A model generated the notes under the pieces. It had not been told where the DNA came from. It did no database searches and saw only the letters and a program-made list of their open reading frames with translations. A DNA stretch of 44,737 bases. Source: Aphelenchoides besseyi (taxonomy: Eukaryota; Nematoda; Chromadorea; Rhabditida; Aphelenchoididae). Shown one piece after another: positions 21,632 through 31,200 of this stretch. The translations under genes and the position numbers were made by a program. Numbering within the stretch: position 1 is the first letter of the stretch; each line of letters begins with the position of its first letter. The stretch covers positions 1 through 44,737 of the forward strand of contig JAMPIQ010000015.1 in assembly GCA_024699855.1 (NCBI GenBank). Direction: 5' to 3'.

Positions 21632-22536
21632 TCCCGCTTCTCATCGGCCTTGCCACAGCCGCGCTGCTGGCGCTTTCCCCTTTCTTCTTCGATGCCTATG
21701 GCGTCGGCGTCATCATCGGCCTTCTCGGTTATGCGACGCTTGCCTCCGCCTGGGCGATGTTCTCCGGCCCGACGCGTTACATTTCGCTCGCCACCGTCGC
21801 CTTCTTCGGTGTCGGGGCCTATACGGTTGCGGTGCTGAGCGAGGTTTTGCCATGGCCGCTAGTGCTGCTGTGCGCGGCCCTTGTCGGCGCGGCGCTGGCG
21901 CTTGTCGTCGGGCTTTCCACACTGCGCGTCGCGGGCATTTATTTCGTGATCTTTTCCTTTGGCCTTGCCGAGCTTATCCGCCAGCTCATCACCTGGTATG
22001 AGGTAAATGTGACCGGCACGCTCGGGCGTTACATTTTCCTGCCGCTGGAGCCGCAGCATGTGCTGTGGCAATTGCTGGCGCTGGCTGTCATCACTCTCCT
22101 GCTGGCAATCCTCATCGACCGCAGCAAGCTCGGACTGGCATTGAAGGCAATCGGTGACGACGAGGTCGTGGCCGCCCATGCGGGTATCAATCTGGCCCGC
22201 ACCAAGCTGACGCTCTTCGTGCTGTCGGCCACGATCATCACGCTGGTCGGCGCCATTCAAGCCCCGCGCTGGGTCTATATCGAGCCGGCCATCGTGTTTA
22301 ATCCGCAGGTCTCGTTCCTCACCGTCATCATGGCCCTGCTTGGCGGAGCCACACGCCGCTGGGGACCCATTCTCGGTGCGGTGCCGCTGTTCCTGCTGTT
22401 CGAGTGGCTGGGCGCGAACTTCCCCAACCATTTTTCCATCATCCTCGGCGCTCTCTTCATCCTCATCGTCTTCGTGCTGCCGGATGGCGTGCTGGCGGCG
22501 CTGGAGAAATCGCGCAAAAAGGAGAAAGCCGCATGA
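21628..22536 (+). CDS. Liv-like ABC permease (LivM type)
   Basis: Second permease, 302 residues, unbroken. Blocks such as LLGYATLASAWAMFSGPTRY, SLATVAFFGVGAYTVAVL and the cytoplasmic ALKAIGDDEVVAAHAGINLA loop are diagnostic of LivM-type proteins. The charged C-terminus (KSRKKEKAA) is cytoplasmic. It overlaps both neighbours by 4 bp, so the permeases and ATPases are translationally coupled. Confidence 0.93.
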   Translation: MIPLLIGLATAALLALSPFFFDAYGVGVIIGLLGYATLASAWAMFSGPTRYISLATVAFFGVGAYTVAVLSEVLPWPLVLLCAALVGAALALVVGLSTLRVAGIYFVIFSFGLAELIRQLITWYEVNVTGTLGRYIFLPLEPQHVLWQLLALAVITLLLAILIDRSKLGLALKAIGDDEVVAAHAGINLARTKLTLFVLSATIITLVGAIQAPRWVYIEPAIVFNPQVSFLTVIMALLGGATRRWGPILGAVPLFLLFEWLGANFPNHFSIILGALFILIVFVLPDGVLAALEKSRKKEKAA

Positions 22537-23261
22537 GCGCCGTTCTCGAAATCACCGATATCCGCAAGACCTTCGGCGGGTTGAAGGCGGTGGATGGCCT
22601 TGGCCTCACCATCGAGGCTGGCGAGGTCGTCGGGCTGCTCGGCTCGAACGGTTCCGGCAAGACGACGCTGATGAACCTTATCTCCGGGGCGCTGAAGCCC
22701 ACTGAAGGGTCTATCCGACTGAAAGGGCAGGAGATTGCCGGCCGGCGGCCGGATGTGATTGCGCGCGCCGGCGTGGCGCGCACCTTCCAGCTTGTGCGGC
22801 TTTTGCCTTCGCTTTCCCTGCTCGAAAACGTTGCCGTATCGGCCATGTTCGGCCCGCAGCGGCTTTCACGCCCCGAGGCGGAGAAGGTCGCGCGCGCCTG
22901 CCTCGAAAGAATAGGCCTTGCCGGGCGGGAAACCATACCGGCCGGCGATCTAACCTATATCGACCAGAAACGCCTTGAACTGGCGCGTGCGCTGGCGGGC
23001 GAACCGAAGCTTCTGCTTCTCGATGAATGGCTTGCGGGCCTCAACCCCACGGAGCTGCAGGAAGGAATAGCGCTGATCCGGCGGCTGGCATCCGAGGGAA
23101 CGACGATCCTGCTGGTGGAACATATCATGGCTGCTGTGCGCGCGCTTTGCCCGCGCTCCGTGGTCATGGCGGCGGGTCGCAAGATCGCCGACGGGCCGAC
23201 GGCAGCGGTGCTCGACGATCCGCATGTCATTTCCGCCTATCTGGGAGCGGCACATGCTTGA
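22533..23261 (+). CDS. Liv-like ABC ATPase (LivG type)
   Basis: Cytoplasmic ATPase, 242 residues, unbroken. Walker A is LGSNGSGKTT, Walker B KLLLLDEWLAGLNP, switch His in LLVEHIM. The ABC signature reads LTYIDQKRLELARAL, where LivG relatives usually have a Gly (L-x-Y-G-x-Q) in place of the Ile, and the Walker B neighbour is W instead of P (LLDEW rather than LLDEP). Both changes are unusual but the fold is otherwise standard. It starts in the ATGA overlap at 22533 and overlaps livF by 8 bp. Confidence 0.9.
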   Translation: MSAVLEITDIRKTFGGLKAVDGLGLTIEAGEVVGLLGSNGSGKTTLMNLISGALKPTEGSIRLKGQEIAGRRPDVIARAGVARTFQLVRLLPSLSLLENVAVSAMFGPQRLSRPEAEKVARACLERIGLAGRETIPAGDLTYIDQKRLELARALAGEPKLLLLDEWLAGLNPTELQEGIALIRRLASEGTTILLVEHIMAAVRALCPRSVVMAAGRKIADGPTAAVLDDPHVISAYLGAAHA

Positions 23262-23976
23262 AATAGATGCACTGACAATCCGTTACGGCAAACATCTCGC
23301 GGTTGACGGCATATCGCTCAATGTCGCCAAGGGCGAAACGGTGGTGCTGCTCGGCGCCAATGGTGCGGGCAAGTCGTCACTGCTGAAAGCGGTCGGCGGC
23401 ATGGTGGCGTCGGCCTCGGGCGACGTGCGCGTCAATGGCGCGTCGCTTGCCGCTGTCCCCGCCCATCAGATCGTGGAACGGGGCGTGGCATTGGTGCCGG
23501 AGGGACGCGGAATTTTCGCGGCGCTGACGGTGGAGGACAATCTCCGTCTCGGGGCCAACCCCCGCCATGCCCGCTCAGCGGAAAAGGCGACACGAGAGCA
23601 CATTTTTTCGCTGTTTCCCCGCCTTGCCGAGCGGCGGCAGCAGCTTGCCGGCACCATGTCCGGCGGCGAACAGCAGATGGTCGCCATCGGGCGGGCGCTG
23701 ATGTCGGCACCCGAATATCTGCTGCTGGACGAGCCGAGCCTTGGCCTTGCGCCCATCGTTACGCAGGAGCTTTTTGCCGCTTTGGCGGAGATCAAGAAGA
23801 GCGGCCTTTCCATTCTGCTCGTGGAGCAGAATGTGCGCGAAAGCCTCGCACTTGCCGATCGCGGATATTTGCTGGAAGCAGGGCGGATTGTCGGGGCAGG
23901 GACGGCTGAGGCCCTGTCCGCCGATCCCGCCGTGCAACGGGCGTTTCTCGGCGGCACCACCGCCGCCATTGTCTGA
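23254..23976 (+). CDS. Liv-like ABC ATPase (LivF type)
   Basis: Second ATPase, 240 residues, unbroken. Walker A LGANGAGKSS, signature MSGGEQQMVAIGRAL, Walker B YLLLDEPSLGLAP and LVEQN switch region, plus the LivF-typical VALVPEGRGIFAALTVEDNL. The ATG at 23254 overlaps the end of the LivG-type gene. It pairs with that protein to power the two permeases. Confidence 0.93.
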   Translation: MLEIDALTIRYGKHLAVDGISLNVAKGETVVLLGANGAGKSSLLKAVGGMVASASGDVRVNGASLAAVPAHQIVERGVALVPEGRGIFAALTVEDNLRLGANPRHARSAEKATREHIFSLFPRLAERRQQLAGTMSGGEQQMVAIGRALMSAPEYLLLDEPSLGLAPIVTQELFAALAEIKKSGLSILLVEQNVRESLALADRGYLLEAGRIVGAGTAEALSADPAVQRAFLGGTTAAIV

Positions 23977-23992
23977 ATTCAGGAGGAAGACC

Positions 23993-25444
23993 ATGCAGAC
24001 AGTCAATCTTTTCATCGGCGGCGATCATTGCCCGGCCGCAAGCGGCAAGCGCTTCGAGCGCAGCAACCCCATCACCGGCGACGTGGCGACGAGTGCTGCG
24101 GCGGCAACGGTGGAGGACGCCACCCGTGCGGCCGATGCCGCGGCCGCCGCTTTCCCGGTCTGGTCGGCAACGCCGCCCGGTGAACGCCGCCGCCTGCTTC
24201 TGGCTGCCGCGCAGGCGCTTCTCGCCGCCGGGCCTGATATTACCCAGGCGATGAAGGAAGAAATCGGCGCAACCGATGCCTGGGCCGGTTTTAACGTCAA
24301 ACTGGCGAGCGACATGCTGGTGGAGGCCGCAAGCCTGACCACCCAGATCAAGGGGGAGATCATCCCTTCCAACCGTCCGGGAACCATGGCGATGGCGCTG
24401 CGTCAGCCGGCGGGCGTTGTGCTGTCCATCGCGCCGTGGAATGCGCCGGTCATTCTTGGCGTGCGCTCCATCGCCACGCCACTTGCCTGCGGCAATACGG
24501 TTGTCATGAAGACTTCGGAACTCTGCCCGCGCACCCATGCGCTGATCATCGAGGCGGTCGCTTCCGCGGGTCTGCCCAAGGGCGTGCTCAACGCCGTCTC
24601 CAATGCGCCGGAAGATGCCGCAAAGATCGTTGATACGCTGATCGCACATCCCGCAGTCAGACGCGTGAATTTCACCGGCTCGACCCGCGTTGGCCGGGTG
24701 ATTGCCGAAACGGCCGGCCGTTATCTGAAACCCGCTTTGCTGGAGCTTGGCGGCAAGGCGCCGTTCATCGTGCTTGATGACGCCGATATCGATGCGGCTG
24801 TCGCGGCTGCCGCTTTCGGCGCTTATATGAACCAGGGCCAGATCTGCATGTCGACGGAGCGCATCATCGTGCTCGACAGCGTCGCCGATGCATTTGTGGA
24901 GGCCTTCGCCAAGAAAGCTTCGAGCCTTACTGCTGGCGATCCGCGTGAAGGCAAAACACCGCTCGGCTCACTGGTCAGTGCGGAGGCGACATCCCGCATT
25001 CGGTCGTTGGTGGATGACGCTGTCTCCAAGGGCGCTCGGCAGGTTGCCGGTGGCGGCGGCAACGGCACGATGCTCGATGCGATTGCCGTCGATGGCGTCA
25101 CTCCCGCCATGCGGCTCTATGCGGAGGAAAGTTTCGGTCCTGTCGTCTCCATCATCAGGGCCGGCAGCATCGATGAGGCGGTGAGCATCGCCAACGAAAC
25201 CGAGTTCGGACTTTCGGCTGCGATTTTCGGCAGGGATCAGGCAAGAGCGCTTTCGATTGCCGCCCGCATCGAAAGCGGCATTTGCCACATCAACGGCCCA
25301 ACCGTTCACGATGAGGCGCAGATGCCCTTCGGCGGGGTCAAGGCTTCCGGTTACGGCCGCTTCGGCGGTACGGCGGGCATTGCGGAATTCACTGAGCTAC
25401 GCTGGGTCACGCTGCAGGACGGGCCGCTGCATTATCCGATCTGA
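23993..25444 (+). CDS. NAD(P)-dependent aldehyde dehydrogenase, aromatic-aldehyde type
   Basis: Cytoplasmic enzyme of 483 residues, unbroken, oxidising an aldehyde to its acid. Catalytic C285 lies in NQGQICMSTER, the general base E251 in LELGGKAP, and N150 in SIAPWNAP. The C-terminal signature GPTVHDEAQMPFGGVKASGY resembles salicylaldehyde and vanillin dehydrogenases rather than betaine-aldehyde enzymes. AGGAGG at 23981 precedes the ATG at 23993. Position 16 bp behind the transporter genes makes it the last gene of that operon and suggests that the imported ligand is, or is converted to, an aromatic aldehyde. Exact substrate inferred, not shown. Confidence 0.88.
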   Translation: MQTVNLFIGGDHCPAASGKRFERSNPITGDVATSAAAATVEDATRAADAAAAAFPVWSATPPGERRRLLLAAAQALLAAGPDITQAMKEEIGATDAWAGFNVKLASDMLVEAASLTTQIKGEIIPSNRPGTMAMALRQPAGVVLSIAPWNAPVILGVRSIATPLACGNTVVMKTSELCPRTHALIIEAVASAGLPKGVLNAVSNAPEDAAKIVDTLIAHPAVRRVNFTGSTRVGRVIAETAGRYLKPALLELGGKAPFIVLDDADIDAAVAAAAFGAYMNQGQICMSTERIIVLDSVADAFVEAFAKKASSLTAGDPREGKTPLGSLVSAEATSRIRSLVDDAVSKGARQVAGGGGNGTMLDAIAVDGVTPAMRLYAEESFGPVVSIIRAGSIDEAVSIANETEFGLSAAIFGRDQARALSIAARIESGICHINGPTVHDEAQMPFGGVKASGYGRFGGTAGIAEFTELRWVTLQDGPLHYPI

Positions 25445-25467
25445 ACCAAGAGTGCTGGCGGGCGGCG

Positions 25468-26365
25468 TCATCGCCGCTCGTCGATCAGCCAGCCGGTGAG
25501 TTTCCTCACCGCGCTGTCGCTGCTTTTCGGCCGCATCAGCCAGTAGCCGCGTCCTGGCGCATCGAGGCTTGGGCCTGCCGTCACCAGCACGCCGGCCTCA
25601 AGCAACGGATCGACCAGTCCCGCCCCAGCCGAGCGCGAAACCCTGTTCGCCGATGGTTGCCTGCACCACCATGGTGTAATTGTTGAAGCTGATATCGCCG
25701 CCATCATGCTCGGCACCGCGATGCACGCCAAAATGCTTGAAATAGGAAGGCCAGTCGAACCAATGCGCCTGCGAGGTATTTTCGAGGTGGATGAGCTTCC
25801 GCCGCGAAAAATCCGCAACGGTTGCGGGTGCCGGTGTCCCGGCCAGCAGGGCAGGCGAGCAGACCGGCGTGACCTTTTCCGAAAGCAGCAATACCGCCCC
25901 GTCGCCCGCTTCCTGCCGCGTTCCGAAAATGATCATCACGTCGCTATCGTGTTTGCCCTGGCCGAGCGGGTCCTGCGTTGCGACGATCTGGATATTGATG
26001 TCAGGATTGAGCGCGCGAAAACCATGCATTCTCGGGATGAGCCACAGGGACGAGAAGGCATAGTCCGTGTGCAGGCGGATGGTCTGGCGCTCCTCCGTCC
26101 GGCGCAGCTGCTGTGCGAGAAGGTCGATGGCGTCGACATTGCGCGAGACGATCTCGAACAGCCGCTGGCCTTCGGCCGTGAGTTCGATGCCGCGATGTTT
26201 GCGCCGGATGAGGGTTACACCCAGCTCATCCTCCAGCCTGCGGATCTGATAGCTGACCGCAGGCTGCGTCAGCCGCAGGGATGATGCCGCCGCCGTCAGG
26301 CTGCCGCGGCGGGCAACCTCGGTGAAAATGCGCATCCATCCCAGATCGAGCGGCCTGTCTGACAT
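25468..26365 (-). CDS. LysR-family regulator of choline-sulfate use, frame-broken
   Basis: LysR regulator of 298 residues after correction. The DNA-binding domain is DLGWMRIFTEVARRGSLTAA with the LRLTQPAVSYQIRRLEDELG helix. The effector domain follows. The frame breaks near 25,630 where a GGGG run has one G too many; reading continues as AGLVDPLLEAGVLVTAGPSL to DERR. It is divergent from choX-betC, the usual position of the choline-sulfatase transcription factor in proteobacteria. AT-rich sequence with TATCAA (26375) and TTGATA (26440) lies in the 94 bp gap. The specific role is inferred from context. Confidence 0.85.
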
Positions 26366-26459
26366 TAAAATTCCTTATATCAACCATCGAAAAATACCCG
26401 CTTCACAGGCAAAAGCAACGTGGTGTTCAATAAACTGGATTGATAAAAGGGGAGCCGCA

Positions 26460-27415
26460 ATGAAAACCGTTTCTCATCTGCATCGCATCGCCGCCGGTCT
26501 CATTCTGTCCGTGACGGCCTTCTCCACCCCGCTTCAGGCGGCCGATGACGCGGCCTGCAAGACGATCCGTCTCAGCGATCCCGGCTGGACCGACATTACC
26601 GCCACCAACGGCGTCGCTTCCGTTTTGCTCGATGCGCTGGGTTATGAGGCTGACGTCAAGACGCTGTCGGTGCCGATTGGCTATCAGGCGATGAAGAACG
26701 GCGAAATCGACGTTTTCCTCGGCAACTGGATGCCGGCGCAGAAATCCTTCGTGGACGATCTGAACGCCGCCAAGGCGGCCGAGGTGATGACGAAGAATCT
26801 TGAAGGCGCAAAGTTTACGCTGGCAGTGCCATCTTACATGGCGGAAAAGGGCGTCAAAGATTTCGCCGACCTCGCCAAACATGCCGATGAATTCGAAAGC
26901 AAGATTTTATGGCATCGAGCCGGGTGCCCCGGCCAACCAGAATATACAGAAGATCATCGACGCCAATGATTTCGGCCTGAAGGGCTGGCAGCTAGTCGAA
27001 ATCCGGCGAGCAGGCGATGCTGGCGCAGGTGGAGCGGGCGGGCAGGGACAAGAAGGCTGTGGTCTTCCTCGCCTGGGCGCCGCATCCGATGAATGAGAAG
27101 ATCGATATCGCCTATCTCTCTGGCGGCGACGCCTATTTCGGTCCGAATTTCGGCGGCGCGGAAGTCTATACGCTCGCCCGCACCGGCTGGCCGCAGCAAT
27201 GCCCGAATGCGGCGACGCTGTTCAAGAACCTGAAATTCGATATCGGTATGGAAAACAGCCTGATGGGCTCCATTCTCGGTGGGGAGGATTCGAAAGCAGC
27301 GGCAGCGGCATGGCTGAAGGCCAATCCGAAAGCGCTGGACGGCTGGATGCAGGGCGTTACCACGCTGGATGGCAAGCCGGGTGCGGACGCCGTCAAAGGC
27401 AAGCTTGGTCTCTAA
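26460..27415 (+). CDS. choX: Choline-binding periplasmic protein ChoX (frame-broken)
   Basis: Periplasmic choline/acetylcholine binding protein, 317 residues after correction, with signal peptide ending PLQAA. Residue numbering coincides with Sinorhizobium meliloti ChoX: W43 (DPGWTDI), W90 (GNWMPAQ) and W205 (FLAWAPHP) of the aromatic box are all present, while position 119 is Phe (AKFTLAVP) where I recall Tyr. Frame breaks lie near 26,908 (extra T) and 26,998 (extra A). GGGGAG precedes the ATG at 26460. The permease and ATPase genes (choW, choV) that normally accompany choX are absent; betC follows directly after 14 bp. Confidence 0.9.
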
Positions 27416-27429
27416 GCCGGAAAGTGGAA

Positions 27430-28946
27430 ATGCCGCGTCCCAATATCCTGATCCTGATGGCCGACCAGTTCAACGGGACGTTTTTCCCGATGGCCCGGCC
27501 GATTTTCTTCATGCACCCCATCTTAAAACACTGGCGAAGCGGTCTGTCCGCTTCGCCAACACCTATACGGCAAGCCCGCTCTGCGCACCGGCCCGCGCCT
27601 CTTTCATGTCCGGGCAATTGCCCAGCCGCACGCGGGTTTACGACAACGCCGCCGAATTCGCTTCCGATATTCCGACCTATGCCCATCATCTGCGGGCGGC
27701 GGGTTATTACACCGGCCTTTCAGGCAAGATGCATTTCGTCGGGCCGGACCAGCTGCATGGCTTCGAGGAGCGCCTGACGACGGATATTTATCCCGCCGAT
27801 TTCGGCTGGACACCCGATTATACCAAGCCCGGCGAGCGCATCGACTGGTGGTATCACAATCTCGGTTCGGTCACCGGCGCAGGCGTTGCCGAAATCACCA
27901 ACCAGATGGAATATGATGACGAGGTGGCCTATCACGCCACCCGCAAGCTCTACGACCTGTCGCGCCGCCTCGATGACCGACCGTGGTGCCTGACGGTCAG
28001 CTTCACCCACCCGCACGACCCCTATGTGGCGCGGCGCAAATTCTGGGACCTCTATGCGGATTGCCCGGCGCTCGACCCGCAGACACCGGCGATTGCTTTC
28101 GAGGGGCAGGACCCGCATTCGAAACGGTTGCTGGAAGCCTGCGACCATAAGGCTTTCGATATTTCGCCGGAGCAGATACGCCGCGCACGGCGCGGATATT
28201 TCGCCAATATCTCCTATATCGACGAAAAGGTCGGCGAAATCCTCCAGGTGCTGAAGGCGACGCGGATGGAGGAGGACACGATCATCCTCTTCCTGTCCGA
28301 CCATGGCGATATGCTGGGCGAACGCGGGCTGTGGTTCAAGATGTGTTTCTTCGAAGGTTCCGCCCGCGTGCCCTTGATGGTGGCCGCGCCGGGCTGGCAG
28401 CCGGCCCTTATCGACACGCCAGTCTCAACGCTCGATGTCACGCCCGACGCTCTGCGGTCTGGCGGGGCTCGATATCACCTCGCTCAAGCGCTGGACGGAT
28501 GGCGAGGATCTGGCGGCGCTGGCGGCGGGGACTGGCGAGCGTGGCCCGGTGCCGATGGAATATGCCGCCGAAGGCTCGATAGCACCGCTCGTCGCCCTTC
28601 GCGACGGCCGCTACAAGCTATCGGTCTGCGAGGCCGATCCGCCGTTGCTTTCTATGATATCGAGGCGGACCCCGAGGAACGCACAAACCTTGCTGGCGAT
28701 CCCGCTTTCAGCGACGTTCTCTCATCGCTTTCCGCCGAGATTGGCCGGCGTTGGCAATTGCCGCTGTTCGACGCTGCCGTTCGCGAAAGTCAGGCGCGGC
28801 GCTGGGTGGTCTACAGGGCGCTGCGTAATGGCGCCTATTATCCGTGGGATTACCAGCCTTTGCAGAGAGCCTCCGAGCGCTATATGCGCAACCACATGGA
28901 CCTCAACGTGCTGGAGGAAAACCAGCGTTATCCGCGCGGGGAATGA
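27430..28946 (+). CDS. betC: Choline sulfatase BetC (frame-broken)
   Basis: Cytoplasmic sulfatase that hydrolyses choline-O-sulfate to choline and sulfate, supplying choline for glycine-betaine synthesis or as a nutrient. The metal site starts with ILILMADQ; the sulfatase signature SPLCAPARASFMSG holds the Cys that is converted to formylglycine. FLSDHGDMLGERGLWFK is the second metal-site block, and the C-terminus WDYQPLQRASERYMRNHMDL is typical of BetC. Three frame breaks: near 27,490 (one C missing), 28,456 (extra C) and 28,652 (one T missing). Corrected length 505 residues, the family norm. Confidence 0.92.
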
Positions 28947-28961
28947 AGGGGGCAGGGCGGA

Positions 28962-29830
28962 TCAGGGCGTGCGCACCTTGGGAGCGCCGCCTGCCGCCTG
29001 CACGGCAAGGCTTCCCGCTGCAACACCGGCCTCAAGGCAGAGCTTCTCTTCCTCTCGCCGCAGCCATGCATCGATGAAGCCGGCATTGAAGGCATCGCCC
29101 GCACCGGTCGTATCGACCACCGGGACTTTTTTCGCTGCTGCGTAATGGAAACCCGCAGGCGAGGAAACCCAGGCACCCTGCGCGCCACCCTTCAGGGCCA
29201 CGACGGGAAATGCTCCGGACAAAGCGGTGAGAGCGGCTTCAGGGTCCGCATGGCCCGTGATCGCTTCGGCTTCTTCAAGGTTAGGCAAAAACACGTCGAC
29301 GCCGGCACAGGCCCTGAGCAGACCCTTGTCATAGATCAGCGAAGCATCCCAGCTCGGATCGAGGGAGACGGACAGTCCATTATCCTTGGCGTGGGAGATG
29401 AGGGCGGGCATTTCGTGCAGCGTGGCGAATTCGGCGATATGCAGATGGCGGGCCTTTTCCCAGGCAAAAGCGGCCTCGAGGGTCGATGGCAGGGCGGTAC
29501 CGGCGCGGCGCGTCAGGAATGCGCGGTCATGACCAACTACCGTCGCAACCGTGACCTGCGGCCCCGCATCCGCGGAATGTTCCAGAAATTGCAGATCCAC
29601 ACCGCTCTGCTGCATTTTTTTCGCCGATGGCGCGTGAGAAGGTATCGGTGCCGAGCTTTGCCAGCAGCGCAACCGGGCGGAGGCATGGGACCGCGCTGAC
29701 CAAATAGCGCCGTAGGTGTTTTGCCGGAGACCGTGGGAAACCGGCCGGACCGGCTTCATGGTCGTGCGGGTAAATCCGCTCGATCGGCAAGGTGTCGCCT
29801 GCGAACCGCAGTCGATCATGCTAAAACGAA
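28962..29830 (-). CDS. PfkB-family carbohydrate kinase, 5' part frame-broken
   Basis: Cytoplasmic ribokinase-type sugar kinase. The C-terminal two-thirds are clear: PNLEEAEAITGHADPEAALT, then GGAQGAWVSSPAGFHYAAA and PfkB signature 2, VDTTGAGDAFNAGFIDA, with the catalytic Asp. Upstream, an A7 run near 29,622 shifts the frame and ALLAKLGTDTFSRAIGEK continues in the other frame; the first about 60 residues (with IERIYPHDHEAG) appear to need at least one more correction, so the start near 29,830 is approximate. It converges on betC with a 15 bp gap and so is probably not part of the choline unit. Substrate unknown. Confidence 0.78.
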
Positions 29831-30421
29831 GAACATCGGAGAAATCAGCATGGCGCCGGCCGGAGGGCGGGATTTCGGGAATTCTCGACACGCAAAGAGC
29901 GGAACAAGGCCAGCCGCAGGAGCCTCAGCGTAGCGACCCGTCAGGGGAGGCGGGACCGACTGGCCCCGCCTGTGCGTTCCGTATGAAAAAGGCCGCTCTT
30001 GGTTGGCCATTTCGGAAAGAGTGGGTGGGGTGTTCGAGGGGTGGGGTTCCGAAGGAGAACCCTCGCGCCCTGTCCTGCCGCTTGATGCGGAAGGGCAAGG
30101 AAATATTGTCAGTCGAAAAGCGTCCCAACCAATTCCTCACCGTGCTCCGACAGTAGCACCAGGTCTTTGTGATCCGCCGACGTCAAGAGTTGCTACGAAC
30201 CATCACCCCAGCGTAGCCCCCGTCGTTCAAATGCCGGCTCGTATTCGTAAGTACCGTCGGCCTGTTTTCGGGAGTTTCCATTCTTTTGCGAGCCTTGAGC
30301 CTGGCTTTGCCAGAGAAACACACGTTGTGGCTTTTGTCGGTATATTGGCCGTCATTCTCTCTACCTTGTGTTTTGCGATCCGTGGCACCGTGTTGACCAC
30401 AATCGGCGCGACTGGCGACAA
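29831..30421. other. Intergenic stretch without a confident gene; two stem-loops
   Basis: No convincing gene was found here. Two inverted repeats are visible: AGGCGGG (29948-29954) with CCCGCCT (29965-29971), and GGGTTC (30044-30049) with GAACCC (30057-30062); neither is followed by a T run. From about 30,100 the base composition becomes clearly more AT-rich than the flanking operons. A 64-codon ORF at 30231-30425 with one hydrophobic segment lacks a ribosome binding site and is not called. Confidence 0.5.
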
Positions 30422-30746
30422 TTAATGGTCGTTTTCTACTGCTCGTATGCGGACGAGAAAATTATGCAAAAAGGGTAGCACTTCCCATTGCTCCTCGCCG
30501 TATTCGTCCGCATGTTTCTTTCGCCATTCGATCTTCTCACTGGCGAGAGTTGGGGGGCATTATCGAGAATGTGGAAGAGCCGCCCAAAAATCCGGCCGCT
30601 AGAGCAAGAGGGTTTATGAGGACGGCGGTGGTCCCGCTCCAGATTGGCAACACCGAAACACCGATCAATATCATCATCACCACGCCGGGGATGATGAGGT
30701 CAGCTCTGACGGCGGGACTTTTTATATGAATAAAAATATCGGACAT
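30422..30746 (-). CDS. Small membrane protein downstream of vapBC, unknown function (frame-broken)
   Basis: A 107-residue protein after removal of one extra base. It begins MSDIFIHIKSPAVRADLIIP, has a membrane segment at about 17-34 (PGVVMMILIGVSVLPIW), a second hydrophobic stretch at about 39-56, and a soluble charged tail (EKIEWRKKHADEYGEEQWEV). The frame breaks near 30,555 in a G6 run. It starts only 14 bp after the vapC stop and reads in the same direction, so it is probably cotranscribed with vapBC. I do not recognise the family. Confidence 0.6.
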
Positions 30747-30760
30747 CCAAACTTCAATAC

Positions 30761-31200
30761 TCAGACGGTTTCGATATCGGTTTTTGTGTGAAATCGTCGC
30801 CCTTGAACAGAAGGGGCAAACGATACTCTTTTGAGCAAGCGTAAACAAAGCAGTCGCCCATATTCAGACGGGCTGGATGAGCAACAAACTTCCCGTAGTT
30901 TTCTCGCGGCATCGATGGCCGCGCGATGTGTTCTGCCGCCTATCGGCATTTCACGAGCGGCGATCAACGTCAAAAGCTTTCGACTTTTTGTTGGGCCGTC
31001 TCGATAAATTCCGGCGGGATTGGCACCTGCTGTCCGACCTTTGCGTTGGCCATCTGGCGGGACAAGCTTAGTACCGCTTCGAAAACCGTCATCGACGAGT
31101 AAAAGATGGGTTTTTGGGCTCCCTCCAGTTTCGCAATCAGGTCAGCGGCGTCGGTCTCATTGGTCAAGATCGCAACGATTGCGGATGCATCGATATACAT
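30761..31200 (-). CDS. vapC: VapC-type PIN-domain ribonuclease toxin (frame-broken)
   Basis: Toxin of a type II toxin-antitoxin pair; PIN-domain endoribonuclease of about 146 residues. The first catalytic Asp is in the N-terminal MYIDASAI motif, the conserved Glu in TVFEAVLSL, and a later acidic residue in the MGDCFVYA block, all as expected for VapC. Three frame breaks are needed to follow the protein: near 30,975 (T run, one missing), near 30,923 (A run, one extra) and near 30,785 (A run, one missing). As written the toxin would end after about 76 residues. It starts directly after the vapB stop. Confidence 0.85.

Noticed and set aside
29948..29971. Inverted repeat AGGCGGG/CCCGCCT as a possible terminator
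   Set aside because: No T run on either strand; left as an unexplained stem-loop.
30231..30425. 64-codon plus-strand ORF with one hydrophobic segment
   Set aside because: No ribosome binding site, lies in the AT-rich stretch, and its end overlaps the better supported minus-strand membrane protein gene.
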